This document shows, in pieces, positions 29,874 to 37,900 of a DNA stretch of 64,000 bases. This stretch comes from Ramlibacter albus (GTDB lineage Bacteria > Pseudomonadota > Gammaproteobacteria > Burkholderiales > Burkholderiaceae_C), in the NCBI RefSeq assembly GCF_014297445.1, contig NZ_JACORU010000006.1, forward strand, positions 299,910 through 363,909. The letters are read 5' to 3'. The first letter of the stretch is position 1. Each line of letters opens with the position of its first letter. The notes beneath the pieces were generated by a model, which was not told the DNA's origin, ran no database searches, and was given only the letters and a program-made list of their open reading frames with translations. The translations under genes and the position numbers were made by a program.

Positions 29874-30682
29874 ACCGGGAGAACTTCGAATTGCACGCGA
29901 GCCGCGCCGCGACTCGCACCAGCTATGCCGAGTGCACCGCCCGCGAGCGGCTCGCCCACGTCGTGGACGCCGGCAGCTTCCGCGAGTGGCTGCCGCCCGC
30001 CGAGCGCATCATGAGCCCGCATCTGGCGCAATTGGGGGTGCCCGGCGCTTTCGACGACGGCGTCGCCATCGGCGAGGCGCGGCTGGCGGGGCAGCGCGTG
30101 TTCGCGGCGGCCCAGGAAGGCGCGTTCATGGGCGGCGGCGTCGGTGAGGTGCATGGCGCCAAGCTCGTCGGCCTCTTCCAGCGCGCGCTGCGCGACAAGC
30201 CCGCCGCCGTGCTCCTGCTTGCGGATTCCGGCGGCGTGCGCCTGCACGAAGCCAACGCGGGCCTCATCGGCGTGTCGGAAGTGATGCGCGCGCTGCTCGA
30301 CGTGCGCGCGGCCGGCATCCCGGTCATCGTGCTGATCGGCGGCGCCAACGGCTGCTTCGGCGGCATGGGCATCGTGGCGCGTTGCGCGGACCGCATCGTG
30401 ATGAGCGATGCAGGGCGGCTCGGCATGTCCGGGCCGGAAGTGATCGAGGCTTCGCACGGCGTGGAGGAGTTCGACTCGCGCGACCGCGCGCTGGTGTGGC
30501 GCACGACCGGCGGCGCGCATCGCCACCGCACGGGCGATTGCGACGTGCTGGTTGCCGACGACGTCGTTGCGTTCCGCGATGCGGCCATCGACGCGCTCGG
30601 CTGCACGCCCGTCTTCACGCTCGAAGCCCTGCAAGCCGAGCACCGCCTGCTCGTGGACCGCCTGGACACCTTGCAGCCATGA
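29870..30682 (+). CDS. mdcD: Malonate decarboxylase subunit beta
   Basis: A 270-residue subunit related to acyl-CoA carboxylase beta chains. It contains CTARERLAHVVDAGSFREWL, GEVHGAKLVGLFQRAL, LLLADSGGVRLHEANAGLI and IGGANGCFGGMGIVA, the oxyanion-forming region. With MdcE it decarboxylates malonyl-S-ACP to acetyl-S-ACP and CO2. Overlaps of four bases with both neighbours indicate coupled translation and balanced subunits. Confidence 0.94.
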   Translation: MNRENFELHASRAATRTSYAECTARERLAHVVDAGSFREWLPPAERIMSPHLAQLGVPGAFDDGVAIGEARLAGQRVFAAAQEGAFMGGGVGEVHGAKLVGLFQRALRDKPAAVLLLADSGGVRLHEANAGLIGVSEVMRALLDVRAAGIPVIVLIGGANGCFGGMGIVARCADRIVMSDAGRLGMSGPEVIEASHGVEEFDSRDRALVWRTTGGAHRHRTGDCDVLVADDVVAFRDAAIDALGCTPVFTLEALQAEHRLLVDRLDTLQP

Positions 30683-31383
30683 ACTGGAATGACCTCGCGA
30701 CCCGGCTTTTCGGGGACCGGCACGACATCCGCGAAGAGCGCGACCTGCTCCGCGGCACGGCGACGTTCGACGGCGCGACGCTCTGCGTGCTGGGCACCAC
30801 GAACCACGCGGCCATCGGGTACGAGCTCGCGCTGCGGCAAGCTGCCGTCGTGCTGGGCACGATCGAGGACCACCCCGGCCGGCCGATCCTGTTGCTGGTC
30901 GACACGCAGGGCCAGCAGTTGCGGCGCGCGGACGAGTTCCTCGGCATCAACCGCGCGATGGCGCACCTGGGTTGCTGCATCGACCTCGCACGCCGCCGCG
31001 GCCATGCCGTCATCGGCGTGGTCTACGACCAGGCGCTGTCGGGTGGGTTCATCACGACGGGCCTGCTCGCCGACGAGTGCCATGCGCTGCCCGAAGCGGA
31101 GATCCGCGTGATGCGGTTGCCGGCGATGGCCCGCATCACGAAGATCCCCGAGGCGACGCTCGCTCAGCTGTCGCAGGCCAACCCGGTCTTCGCGCCGGGC
31201 GTCGAGAACTATGTCGCCATGGGCGCGGTGCGTTCGCTATGGAACCCCGACGACCCGGCCAGCGGGCTGCGCACCGCGCTCGCCGCCCGCAACACGCGCG
31301 ATGTGCGCGCCGCCGACGGCGAACAGCGCGGCGGACGCACGGCTGCGCGGCCGACCGTGCAGAAGGTGCTCGATGCAGCGTAG
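30679..31383 (+). CDS. mdcE: Malonate decarboxylase subunit gamma
   Basis: A 234-residue partner of MdcD. Motifs include LFGDRHDIREERDLLRGTA, ILLLVDTQGQQLRRADEFLG and VVYDQALSGGFITTGLLAD, the conserved region that completes the active site with MdcD. Overlap with mdcD is ATGA; the next gene starts 11 bases before its stop. Confidence 0.94.
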   Translation: MNWNDLATRLFGDRHDIREERDLLRGTATFDGATLCVLGTTNHAAIGYELALRQAAVVLGTIEDHPGRPILLLVDTQGQQLRRADEFLGINRAMAHLGCCIDLARRRGHAVIGVVYDQALSGGFITTGLLADECHALPEAEIRVMRLPAMARITKIPEATLAQLSQANPVFAPGVENYVAMGAVRSLWNPDDPASGLRTALAARNTRDVRAADGEQRGGRTAARPTVQKVLDAA

Positions 31384-32044
31384 GCCCGTCACGATGCCGG
31401 CGCTGCGGCGCCACCAGCTTGCCTATCTGAGCGACACGGGTTGGCGGCACCTCCTCGCGCAGCCGTTCCCCCAGGACCGGCTTGACTGCATCGCGCTGTG
31501 GGCGCGCGAGCGTTGGCCGCTGGTGGTGACACGGCAGCAGGACTCGCCGCTCGTCTCGCTGGGCCTGCCGGCGCCGCTCGCCTTCGCGCGCCAGCGCATC
31601 GCAGTTGCCGTACCGGTGACCTCGATCCTCTGGCTCGACGAGTTCCCGCGCGCTTCCCACGTGCTGCCGCTGCTCCCGCGCAAGGCGCGCCCGCACTTCG
31701 ATGCGCTGCTGGCCGGCCTGCGCGCCGTCGGCGCATTGCCGCGCGCGTACGGCAGTTACGGCTGGCAGTTGCTCACGCGGCAAACCTACCTGCGCAGCAC
31801 GTCCGACCTCGACCTGCTCTTCTGCGTGGAGGACGAGGACCACGCCGACGCCGTCGCCGCGCTGCTCGGCGACTGGCCGCAGGACCTGCCCCGGATCGAT
31901 GGTGAGTTTCTGTTCCCCGGCGGTGGCGCCGTGGCCTGGCGCGAATGGCGCCAGTGGCGCAGCAGCGGCGCCAGGTCCATCCTCGTGCGCGGCCTGCGCG
32001 GCGCGACGCTGGAGAGCGAACCATGGACACGCGCGTACGCCTGA
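31373..32044 (+). CDS. mdcG: Phosphoribosyl-dephospho-CoA transferase
   Basis: A 223-residue nucleotidyltransferase-fold enzyme that attaches the prosthetic group to MdcC. The catalytic region reads AYGSYGWQLLTRQTYLRSTSDLDLLF, with the metal-binding acidic pair in SDLDLL. The start at 31373 overlaps mdcE by 11 bases; the N-terminus RRPVTMPALRRHQLAYLSDTGW fits the family. A later ATG (31394) is possible. Confidence 0.92.
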   Translation: MQRRPVTMPALRRHQLAYLSDTGWRHLLAQPFPQDRLDCIALWARERWPLVVTRQQDSPLVSLGLPAPLAFARQRIAVAVPVTSILWLDEFPRASHVLPLLPRKARPHFDALLAGLRAVGALPRAYGSYGWQLLTRQTYLRSTSDLDLLFCVEDEDHADAVAALLGDWPQDLPRIDGEFLFPGGGAVAWREWRQWRSSGARSILVRGLRGATLESEPWTRAYA

Positions 32045-32940
32045 ATTCGCGCGCGGTCGCGGAGGCTGCGTGCCAGGCGCTGCATGACGAGCTGGCGCTC
32101 GAAACCAAGCCGGGCCTGGTGTCCTTCGTGGACTCCGGCAGCCACACCGACATGGACGCCGGCACGTTCCTTCGCAGCATCGGGGCGCTGCGCCCGTTCT
32201 TCACCACCTTCGCCGAACTCGGCGCGCAGCGTGCGCACTTCCGCGCGCTGGAGCTGCAAGGCGTCCGGGCCGAAGCCGCGATGCTGGACGCCACCTGCGG
32301 CGTCAACACGCATCGCGGCGCGATCTTCATCCTCGGCTTGCTGTGCGCGGCTGTCGGCTGGATCTACGCCGACGGCGAGGTGCCGACCGCAAACGAGGTA
32401 CGGCGCACGATGCTCGATGCGTGGGGCGCCGACCTCGCGCGGCGCGCGAACGTGGCGCGCGAGTCCAATGGCTCGCGCGCCGCGCAACGCTTCGGGCTGC
32501 GCAGCATCTCGGTCGAGGCGGCGCAGGGCTTTCCGGTGCTGTTCGACAAGGTGCTGCCGGCGTTGGGTTCGGTGCCCACGGATACGACACGCACCGATGC
32601 GCTCTTCGCCGCGATCACGGTGCTCGACGACACGACCGTCGTGCACCGCGGCGGCATCCAGGCGCTCGTGGACGTGAAGCGCATCGCACGCGACTTTCTC
32701 GCACAAGGCGGCGCGGCCGCAACCGGTGCGCGCGAACTCCTGCGCGATCTGCATCGTCAATTCGTCGCGCGCCGGATCTCGCCGGGCGGCGCTGCCGACA
32801 TGCTGTCTGCAGCCTGCTTCCTGCAGGCGACCTGCGTGGCGAGCGCTTCGAACGCCTTGGATCCCCGCCTGCGCGGGGATGACGATTCACTGTCATTCCC
32901 GCGCAGGCGGGAATCCAAAGCGCAGTTGGCGCCCGCCTGA
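32023..32940 (+). CDS. mdcB: Triphosphoribosyl-dephospho-CoA synthase with repeat-derived C-terminus
   Basis: A 305-residue CitG-family enzyme that makes the prosthetic-group precursor from ATP and dephospho-CoA. Family motifs are ALETKPGLVSFVDSGSHTDMD, GVNTHRGAIFILGLL and a late SPGGAADMLSAACFL, where members normally finish. Here about 27 more residues follow (from residue 279), almost all encoded by a 62-base dispersed inverted repeat, reading DPRLRGDD and then FPRRRESK. The catalytic core is intact, so function is probably kept. It overlaps mdcG by 22 bases and its stop abuts the mdcH ATG. Confidence 0.93.
   Translation: MDTRVRLNSRAVAEAACQALHDELALETKPGLVSFVDSGSHTDMDAGTFLRSIGALRPFFTTFAELGAQRAHFRALELQGVRAEAAMLDATCGVNTHRGAIFILGLLCAAVGWIYADGEVPTANEVRRTMLDAWGADLARRANVARESNGSRAAQRFGLRSISVEAAQGFPVLFDKVLPALGSVPTDTTRTDALFAAITVLDDTTVVHRGGIQALVDVKRIARDFLAQGGAAATGARELLRDLHRQFVARRISPGGAADMLSAACFLQATCVASASNALDPRLRGDDDSLSFPRRRESKAQLAPA
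32857..32918. repeat. REP-like inverted repeat inside the 3' end of mdcB
   Basis: Two imperfectly complementary 27-base arms (ttggatccccgcctgcgcgg... and its near-complement ending ...gaatccaa) are separated by about 8 bases; each arm also has its own short palindrome. The arms match the widespread gtcattcccgcgcaggcggg type of dispersed repeat. It lies wholly within mdcB coding sequence and could form a hairpin in the mRNA just before mdcH. Confidence 0.85.
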
Positions 32941-33855
32941 ATGTCGCTCGCAGTCCTGTTCCCCGGGCAAGGCAACCAGCGTGAAGCCATGCTCCCCTGG
33001 CTGGAAAGCCAACCGGTGGCCGCCGGCGTGCTCGCCTCGATGGGCGAGGCCATCGGCCTCGACTGGCGCGATCGCCTCGCGGACCCTGGGTGGGCCTCGG
33101 CGAACCGCATCGCGCAACCGCTGCTCACCGGCACGTCGCTGGCCGCGTGGCGATGCCTCGCGGGCCTCCTGCCCGAGCCCGGCGTCATCGCAGGCTACAG
33201 CGTGGGCGAGCTCGCCGCGTTCGCCGCCGCGGGCGCCTTCGACCCGGAAGTTGCTGTCCCCCTGTCCGTCACGCGCGCCGCCTGCATGGACGCGGCCGGT
33301 GAAGGCGCCCTGCTTGCCGTGCACGGCGTGAACCCCGGCCAGCGCGCAGCGATTGCGCAACGACATGGCCTTGCCCTCGCGATCGACGCCTGCAGCGAAA
33401 CGGCCATCTTCGGCGCGCGCAAACCGGCAGTCGACGCGGCCGAGGCGGCGCTCACGGCGCACGGTGTTCGCACGACGCGCCTGGCCGTCGAAGTCGCGTC
33501 TCACACGCCACTGATGAGTGATGCAGCGTCGGCTTTCGCGATCCGTCTGGCCAGGCTCGACTTCACCGCGCCCAAAGCCCCCATCGCATGCAACCTCACC
33601 GGCGCCGCGACGCGCGACCCCGCCGAACTGAAGCGTTGCCTCGCCCTGCAGATCGCCAGCCCGGTCCAGTGGCGCACGTGCATGCAGACTCTCGCCGAAC
33701 GCGGCGTCACCTGCGCGCTCGAGATCGGCCCCGGCGCCGCGCTCTCGAAGATGCTCATGGCCGAGCACCCGCACATCCAGGCCCGTTCCGTGGATGAGTT
33801 CCGCACCCCACAAGGCTGCGCCGCCTGGGTCCACCGCGCCCTCGCGGATCGCTGA
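32941..33855 (+). CDS. mdcH: Malonate decarboxylase subunit epsilon (malonyl-CoA:ACP transacylase)
   Basis: A 304-residue FabD-like acyltransferase that loads malonyl from malonyl-CoA onto MdcC to prime the cycle. The N-terminus AVLFPGQGNQREAM and the nucleophile Ser87 in AGYSVGELAAFAAAGAF are diagnostic; the catalytic His region is VEVASHTPLM. It starts directly after the mdcB stop, probably by coupling, and closes the operon. Confidence 0.94.
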   Translation: MSLAVLFPGQGNQREAMLPWLESQPVAAGVLASMGEAIGLDWRDRLADPGWASANRIAQPLLTGTSLAAWRCLAGLLPEPGVIAGYSVGELAAFAAAGAFDPEVAVPLSVTRAACMDAAGEGALLAVHGVNPGQRAAIAQRHGLALAIDACSETAIFGARKPAVDAAEAALTAHGVRTTRLAVEVASHTPLMSDAASAFAIRLARLDFTAPKAPIACNLTGAATRDPAELKRCLALQIASPVQWRTCMQTLAERGVTCALEIGPGAALSKMLMAEHPHIQARSVDEFRTPQGCAAWVHRALADR

Positions 33856-33879
33856 CACTACCGGTTTCTACGTACGACA

Positions 33880-33896
33880 GCGGGCCTGTGGCCCGC
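33880..33896 (+). terminator. Hairpin after the mdc operon
   Basis: A 7-bp stem (gcgggcc / ggcccgc) with a tgt loop lies 25 bases after the mdcH stop. No T run follows (taagat), so termination would be weak or Rho-assisted; some readthrough into the downstream receptor gene is possible. Confidence 0.45.
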
Positions 33897-33906
33897 CTAA
33901 GATCTG

Positions 33907-33920
33907 GTCCTCTAGAGGAC
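33907..33920. promoter_or_regulatory. Second copy of the GntR-type operator
   Basis: The sequence gtcctctagaggac is identical to the core of the palindrome at 25115-25128. It lies 19 bases before the ATG of the second Bug receptor, a position suited to repression. The exact repetition of a 14-bp palindrome 8.8 kb apart, at both ends of the mdc locus, points to one regulator. Confidence 0.75.
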
Positions 33921-33939
33921 TTCACAAACCGAGACAGCC

Positions 33940-34908
33940 ATGACCGTTTCCCGCCGCCACCTCCTCGCCGCCGGTGCCGCCTTCGCCGCGCCCTTTGCCG
34001 CCCGTGCGCAAGCCTGGCCCTCGAAGCCGCTGCGCTTCGTCGTGCCCTTCGCCCCCGGCGGCAGCTCGGAAATCATCGCGCGCGCGGCCGCGGGCGAGCT
34101 CTCCAAGCTGCTCGGCCAGAACGTCTTCGTCGACAACAAGCCGGGCGCGTCCGGCAACATCGCGATGGCCGAAGTCGCGCGCGCCGACGACAACCACACG
34201 CTGATCCTGGGCCACATCGGCACGCTCGCGGTGAACCCGTATATGTACGACAAGCTGCCGTACGACCCGAACAAGGACTTCAAGCCGGTGAGCCTGCTGG
34301 CCAAGGTGCCGAGCCTCTACGTCGTCAACGCGAACCTGCCGGTGAAGAACCTCAAGGACCTCGTCGCGCTGGCCAAGGCCAGGCCGGGCCAGCTGAACTA
34401 CGGCTCCGCCGGCAACGGCAGCGCGGGCCACCTCGCGATGGAGTACCTCAAGATCACGACGGGCATGTTCATCACGCATATCCCGTACAAGGGCACCGGC
34501 CCGCAGCTCACCGACCTGCTGGCCGGCCGCCTCGAAGCGGCGTCAGTCGGCGCGTCGGCCATCCTGCAGCACATCAAGTCCGGCAAGCTGCGCTGCATCG
34601 CCACCGGTTCGACCAAGCGCCTGCCGCAGTTGCCCGACGTGCCGACGGTGGCCGAGCAGGGCTACCCCGGCTTCGAGATGACGCAGTGGTACGGGATGAT
34701 GGTCCCGGCGTCGATGCCGCAGGCCAACATCGACAAGCTCGCGGCCGAGACGCAGAAGGCGATGAAGTCCAGCGCCGCGCTCGAGCGCTTGACGCAGGAC
34801 GCCGCCGAGGCGATCGGCGGCACGCCCGCGCAGTTCGCGCAGTTCATTGCCGCCGAGCAGAAGCGCTGGAAGGTCGTGGTCGAGCGCGCGAAGATCAAGC
34901 CGGAGTGA
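33940..34908 (+). CDS. Bug-family periplasmic substrate-binding protein
   Basis: A 322-residue Bug receptor with a Tat-like signal (VSRRHLLAAGAAFAAPFAARA, twin Arg at 5-6). The body has WPSKPLRFVVPFAPGGSSEIIAR, VDNKPGASGNIAMAEVARAD, YGSAGNGSAGHLAMEYL and IPYKGTGPQLTDLLAGRLEA. It differs clearly from the receptor before mdcA, so the two may bind different acids. The operator at 33907 suggests control with the GntR regulator of the locus. Its stop abuts the stop of the convergent NHL gene. Confidence 0.92.
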   Translation: MTVSRRHLLAAGAAFAAPFAARAQAWPSKPLRFVVPFAPGGSSEIIARAAAGELSKLLGQNVFVDNKPGASGNIAMAEVARADDNHTLILGHIGTLAVNPYMYDKLPYDPNKDFKPVSLLAKVPSLYVVNANLPVKNLKDLVALAKARPGQLNYGSAGNGSAGHLAMEYLKITTGMFITHIPYKGTGPQLTDLLAGRLEAASVGASAILQHIKSGKLRCIATGSTKRLPQLPDVPTVAEQGYPGFEMTQWYGMMVPASMPQANIDKLAAETQKAMKSSAALERLTQDAAEAIGGTPAQFAQFIAAEQKRWKVVVERAKIKPE

Positions 34909-36003
34909 TCAGTATCGGACGAAGCGCTGCACGCGCCGTCCGAACCCCACTTCCGACGTGTAGAGGTTCCCGTCGCCATCGATGGCGATGTTGTGGATCC
35001 ACTTGAACTCGCCCGCCATGCGCCCGGTGCGGCCGAACTCGCCCACCTTCACGCCGTCGGCGCGCCGCAGGATGTAGATGCGGCCGTTCGCGCCGTCGGC
35101 GACGTACATGTACGCCTGCGCGGGGTCGTGCGACAGCACCATGTCCCACGCGGAGCCGTTGGCCAGCGTCTGTACCTCGGTGCGGAACTCGTGCTTGAAC
35201 TCGCCGGCGCGCGTGAACACCTGGATGCGGTTGTTCGCGCGGTCGCAAACGTACACGAGGTCGTCGTTCGAGATGCGCACGCAATGCACCGGGTTGCTGA
35301 ACTGCCGCGAGAGCGGCGCGGCCGGGTTGTACGCCGGCTGCGGGTCGTCGCTCGGCCGGCCGCCGTACGCGCCCCAGTGCCGCTTGTACGCGCCCGTCGC
35401 GGCGTCGAACACGATCACGCGGCGGTTGCCGTAGCCGTCGGCCACGAACAGCTCGCCCTTGCTCACGATCATGTGCGCGGGCCGTCCGAGCTGCGAGGTG
35501 CCGTTGCTACCGTCAGACTTGCCGGGGCGGCCCACCTGCATCAGGAAGCGGCCCTCGGGCGTGAACTTCAGGATCTGGTGGTCGGTTTCCGAATTGCCGG
35601 CGATCCACACGTTGCCGTCGCCGTCGATGTGGATGCCGTGCTCGGACTTGGGCCAGTCGAAGCCGGTTCCGCTGGGCGACCACGCGCGCAGCAGCTTGCC
35701 CTGCGCATCGAACTCGGCCACCGGCGGCATCGCCGTGCAGCAGCGGTGCGTCACGGGCTTGCCGGTCTTCGGATCCCACTCGTCGGCGAGCAGCGTGCCG
35801 GGGCGGTGGATCGCCCAGATGTGGTTGTTGCGGGGATCGACCGCGATGCCGGCCACCTGGCCGAAAACCATCTGCACGCCGTCCTTCTCGGCCAGCGGCT
35901 GCGGCCACGACGGGTCCGCGCGGAACTGCGGCACGCCGCCGCCCATCGGTGTGGCACATGCCGAGAGCAGCACCACGAGCATCGAAACCAGGAACGCCTT
36001 CAT
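34909..36003 (-). CDS. NHL-repeat beta-propeller lipoprotein
   Basis: A 364-residue protein with a lipobox (VVLLSACATP) and about six NHL-type blades, for example VAGIAVDPRNNHIWAIHRPG, HGIHIDGDGNVWIAGNSE, PAHMIVSKGELFVADGYGNRR, VHCVRISNDDLVYVCDRANNR and IHNIAIDGDGNLYTSEVG. Similar proteins are annotated as peptidyl-alpha-hydroxyglycine alpha-amidating lyase-like, but the enzymatic residues are not verifiable here. It follows a ThDP enzyme gene by 27 bases and is probably co-transcribed with it. Confidence 0.82.
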   Translation of the reverse strand: MKAFLVSMLVVLLSACATPMGGGVPQFRADPSWPQPLAEKDGVQMVFGQVAGIAVDPRNNHIWAIHRPGTLLADEWDPKTGKPVTHRCCTAMPPVAEFDAQGKLLRAWSPSGTGFDWPKSEHGIHIDGDGNVWIAGNSETDHQILKFTPEGRFLMQVGRPGKSDGSNGTSQLGRPAHMIVSKGELFVADGYGNRRVIVFDAATGAYKRHWGAYGGRPSDDPQPAYNPAAPLSRQFSNPVHCVRISNDDLVYVCDRANNRIQVFTRAGEFKHEFRTEVQTLANGSAWDMVLSHDPAQAYMYVADGANGRIYILRRADGVKVGEFGRTGRMAGEFKWIHNIAIDGDGNLYTSEVGFGRRVQRFVRY

Positions 36004-36030
36004 ACGCAGCCTCCTCGTTGTTTCAAGGGT

Positions 36031-37572
36031 TCACACCACCAGCTCCACCAGGAATGGGCCTTCGCGCGCGAAGCTCGTGCGCATCAAGTCCGCGCATTGC
36101 TCCATCGTCGTGGCGCGCGCCGCCTCCACGCCCATGCCGCCTGCGAGCTTGACCCAGTCGAGGTCCGGGTTGCCCAGGTCCAGCATGTTCATGGCCGTTG
36201 CGCCCGGCTTCGCGCCCACGCCGGCGTACTCGCCGACGAGGATGGAGTACTTGCGGTTGCTGATGACGACCGTGGTGCACGGCAGCCTCTCGCGCGCCTG
36301 AGTCCACAGCGATTGCACGGTGTACATCCCGGCGCCGTCGGCCTGCATGCTGATCACGCGCCGCTGCTTGCGAGCACCGAGCGCCGCGCCGGTCGCGACC
36401 GGCATGCCGTCGCCGATGGCGCCACCCGCGAGATGCAGCCAGTCGTGCGCGGGCGCGGCGTGCGTGTGGCGGTAGAAGTCGCGGCCGTAGGAGACGCTTT
36501 CGTCGGAGACGATCGCGTTGTCGGGCATGACGGCCGCAAGCGTCAGCGCGAGCTTCTCCGGGGTGGGCTCGCCGGTGGTGGCCTCGGGGCGCGGGCCTGC
36601 GTCGGGCGCGTCGGCCTGCGGTGCGTGGAGCGCATCGGCGAGCATGCGCAAGGCTTGCACGCCGTCCTGCTCCGGCCGCGAGAGCACGTGGAACTGCGTG
36701 CCCGGTGCGTAGTGCACGTTCGGCTGGCCGGGGTACGCGAAGAAGCCCACCGGCGGCTTGGCACCCACGAGCACGATGTGGCCGTAGGGTGCGAGGGCCT
36801 CGCGCGCGAGCTCGCCCTTGTACGGTACGCGCGTGAGCGGTATGCGGCCGCGGCCGCGTGCCACTCGCGCATTGACGAATTCCGCCATCAGCTTCGCGCC
36901 GGTCGCTTGCGCGATTCGCCATGCGAGCGCCTGGCCTTCGTCACCGACGGCCTCGCAGGCCAGCAGGATCAAGACATTGCGATGCTCGCGCAGCACCCGC
37001 GCCACCGTGTCGATCGCGTGGGAGTCGACCGGTTGCGGAGCTGGCACGGCGAGCTGTCCGGCCACCACGCCGCCCTCGTCCCATGATGCGTCGGATGGCA
37101 GCACGAGCGTCGCCACCTGCCCCGGATGCATGCGTGCGGCGCGAACGGCTTCGGCGGCGTCACGTCCGACATCCGCGGCGCGTGTCGTGGTACGTGTCCA
37201 CGCCGAGACGGCACGTGCGATCCCTTCGGTATCGGCCGTCAGCGGCGGATCGTGCGGCCGGTGGTACGTCGCCTGGTCGCCCACGATGTTGACGATGCCG
37301 CTGCGGGCGCGCCGCGCGTTGTGCAGATTGGTCCAGCCGTTGCCGAGCCCCGGCCCGCAGTGCAGCAGCGTGCACGCCGGCTTGCGGGCCATGCGCCAGT
37401 AGCCGTCGGCCATGCCGGTCACCACGTTCTCCTGCAGACCCAGCACGCAGTGCATGCCGGGCACCTGGTCCAGGGCGGCGACGAAATGCATCTCGCTCGT
37501 GCCGGGGTTGGCGAAACAGGTGTCCACGCCGCTCTTCAAGAGCGTTTCGACCAGGCTGCGGGCGCCGTTCAT
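36031..37572 (-). CDS. Thiamine diphosphate-dependent enzyme (acetolactate synthase family)
   Basis: A 513-residue ThDP enzyme with Pyr domain (CFANPGTSEMHFVAAL, the Glu in GLQENVVTGMADGYWRM, then CGPGLGNGWTNLHNARRA) and PP domain (SMQADGAGMYTVQSLW ending with SNRKYSIL, a variant of the GDG-N cofactor motif). It is shorter than acetolactate synthase (about 560-590) because the central domain is compact. Similar proteins are often labelled acetolactate synthase large subunit, but no small-subunit gene is present, so a catabolic decarboxylase is more likely. Confidence 0.83.
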   Translation of the reverse strand: MNGARSLVETLLKSGVDTCFANPGTSEMHFVAALDQVPGMHCVLGLQENVVTGMADGYWRMARKPACTLLHCGPGLGNGWTNLHNARRARSGIVNIVGDQATYHRPHDPPLTADTEGIARAVSAWTRTTTRAADVGRDAAEAVRAARMHPGQVATLVLPSDASWDEGGVVAGQLAVPAPQPVDSHAIDTVARVLREHRNVLILLACEAVGDEGQALAWRIAQATGAKLMAEFVNARVARGRGRIPLTRVPYKGELAREALAPYGHIVLVGAKPPVGFFAYPGQPNVHYAPGTQFHVLSRPEQDGVQALRMLADALHAPQADAPDAGPRPEATTGEPTPEKLALTLAAVMPDNAIVSDESVSYGRDFYRHTHAAPAHDWLHLAGGAIGDGMPVATGAALGARKQRRVISMQADGAGMYTVQSLWTQARERLPCTTVVISNRKYSILVGEYAGVGAKPGATAMNMLDLGNPDLDWVKLAGGMGVEAARATTMEQCADLMRTSFAREGPFLVELVV

Positions 37573-37645
37573 TCATTCGTCTCCTGTGTACTGCGGGGGC
37601 ATTGGAGCACAGATGCGGCATGGCCGTCACGAACTTGCAGATTTA

Positions 37646-37656
37646 CTGTATTACAG
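37646..37656. promoter_or_regulatory. Candidate operator of the AbrB/PIN toxin-antitoxin module
   Basis: A short palindrome ctgta-t-tacag lies 13 bases upstream of the antitoxin start, within an AT-rich stretch (tttactgtattacagctaaac) that stands out in this GC-rich DNA. Such sites are usually bound by the antitoxin for autoregulation. Confidence 0.5.
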
Positions 37657-37669
37657 CTAAACTGCCTTC

Positions 37670-37900
37670 ATGCAGGCAAAAGTCACGATCAACGGGCGCG
37701 GCGTCATCACGCTGCCCGCCAAGCTGCGCAACGAGCTCGGCCTGAAGGCGGACGACCTGCTGATTGCGGAGACCGTACCCGAGGGTCTTCTCCTGCGCCC
37801 TGCGGTGGCTCTGCCCATCGAGATCTACACGGACGAGCGGGTGCGCGAGTTCGACGAGGGTGAAGCCGAAGTCGAGGCAGTGCTGAAGCGCCGCCGCTGA
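37670..37900 (+). CDS. AbrB/SpoVT-type antitoxin
   Basis: A 76-residue protein with an N-terminal swapped-hairpin DNA-binding domain (KVTINGRGVITLPAKLRNELGLKADD) and an acidic C-terminal half (YTDERVREFDEGEAEVEAVL) that would wrap around the toxin. It overlaps the PIN toxin start by one base, the usual VapBC-like gene pair. Confidence 0.85.
   Translation: MQAKVTINGRGVITLPAKLRNELGLKADDLLIAETVPEGLLLRPAVALPIEIYTDERVREFDEGEAEVEAVLKRRR

Noticed and set aside
27832..29919. A 695-codon antisense frame over mdcA and mdcC
   Set aside because: Composition is low-complexity and the sense strand holds conserved mdc subunits with coupled starts.
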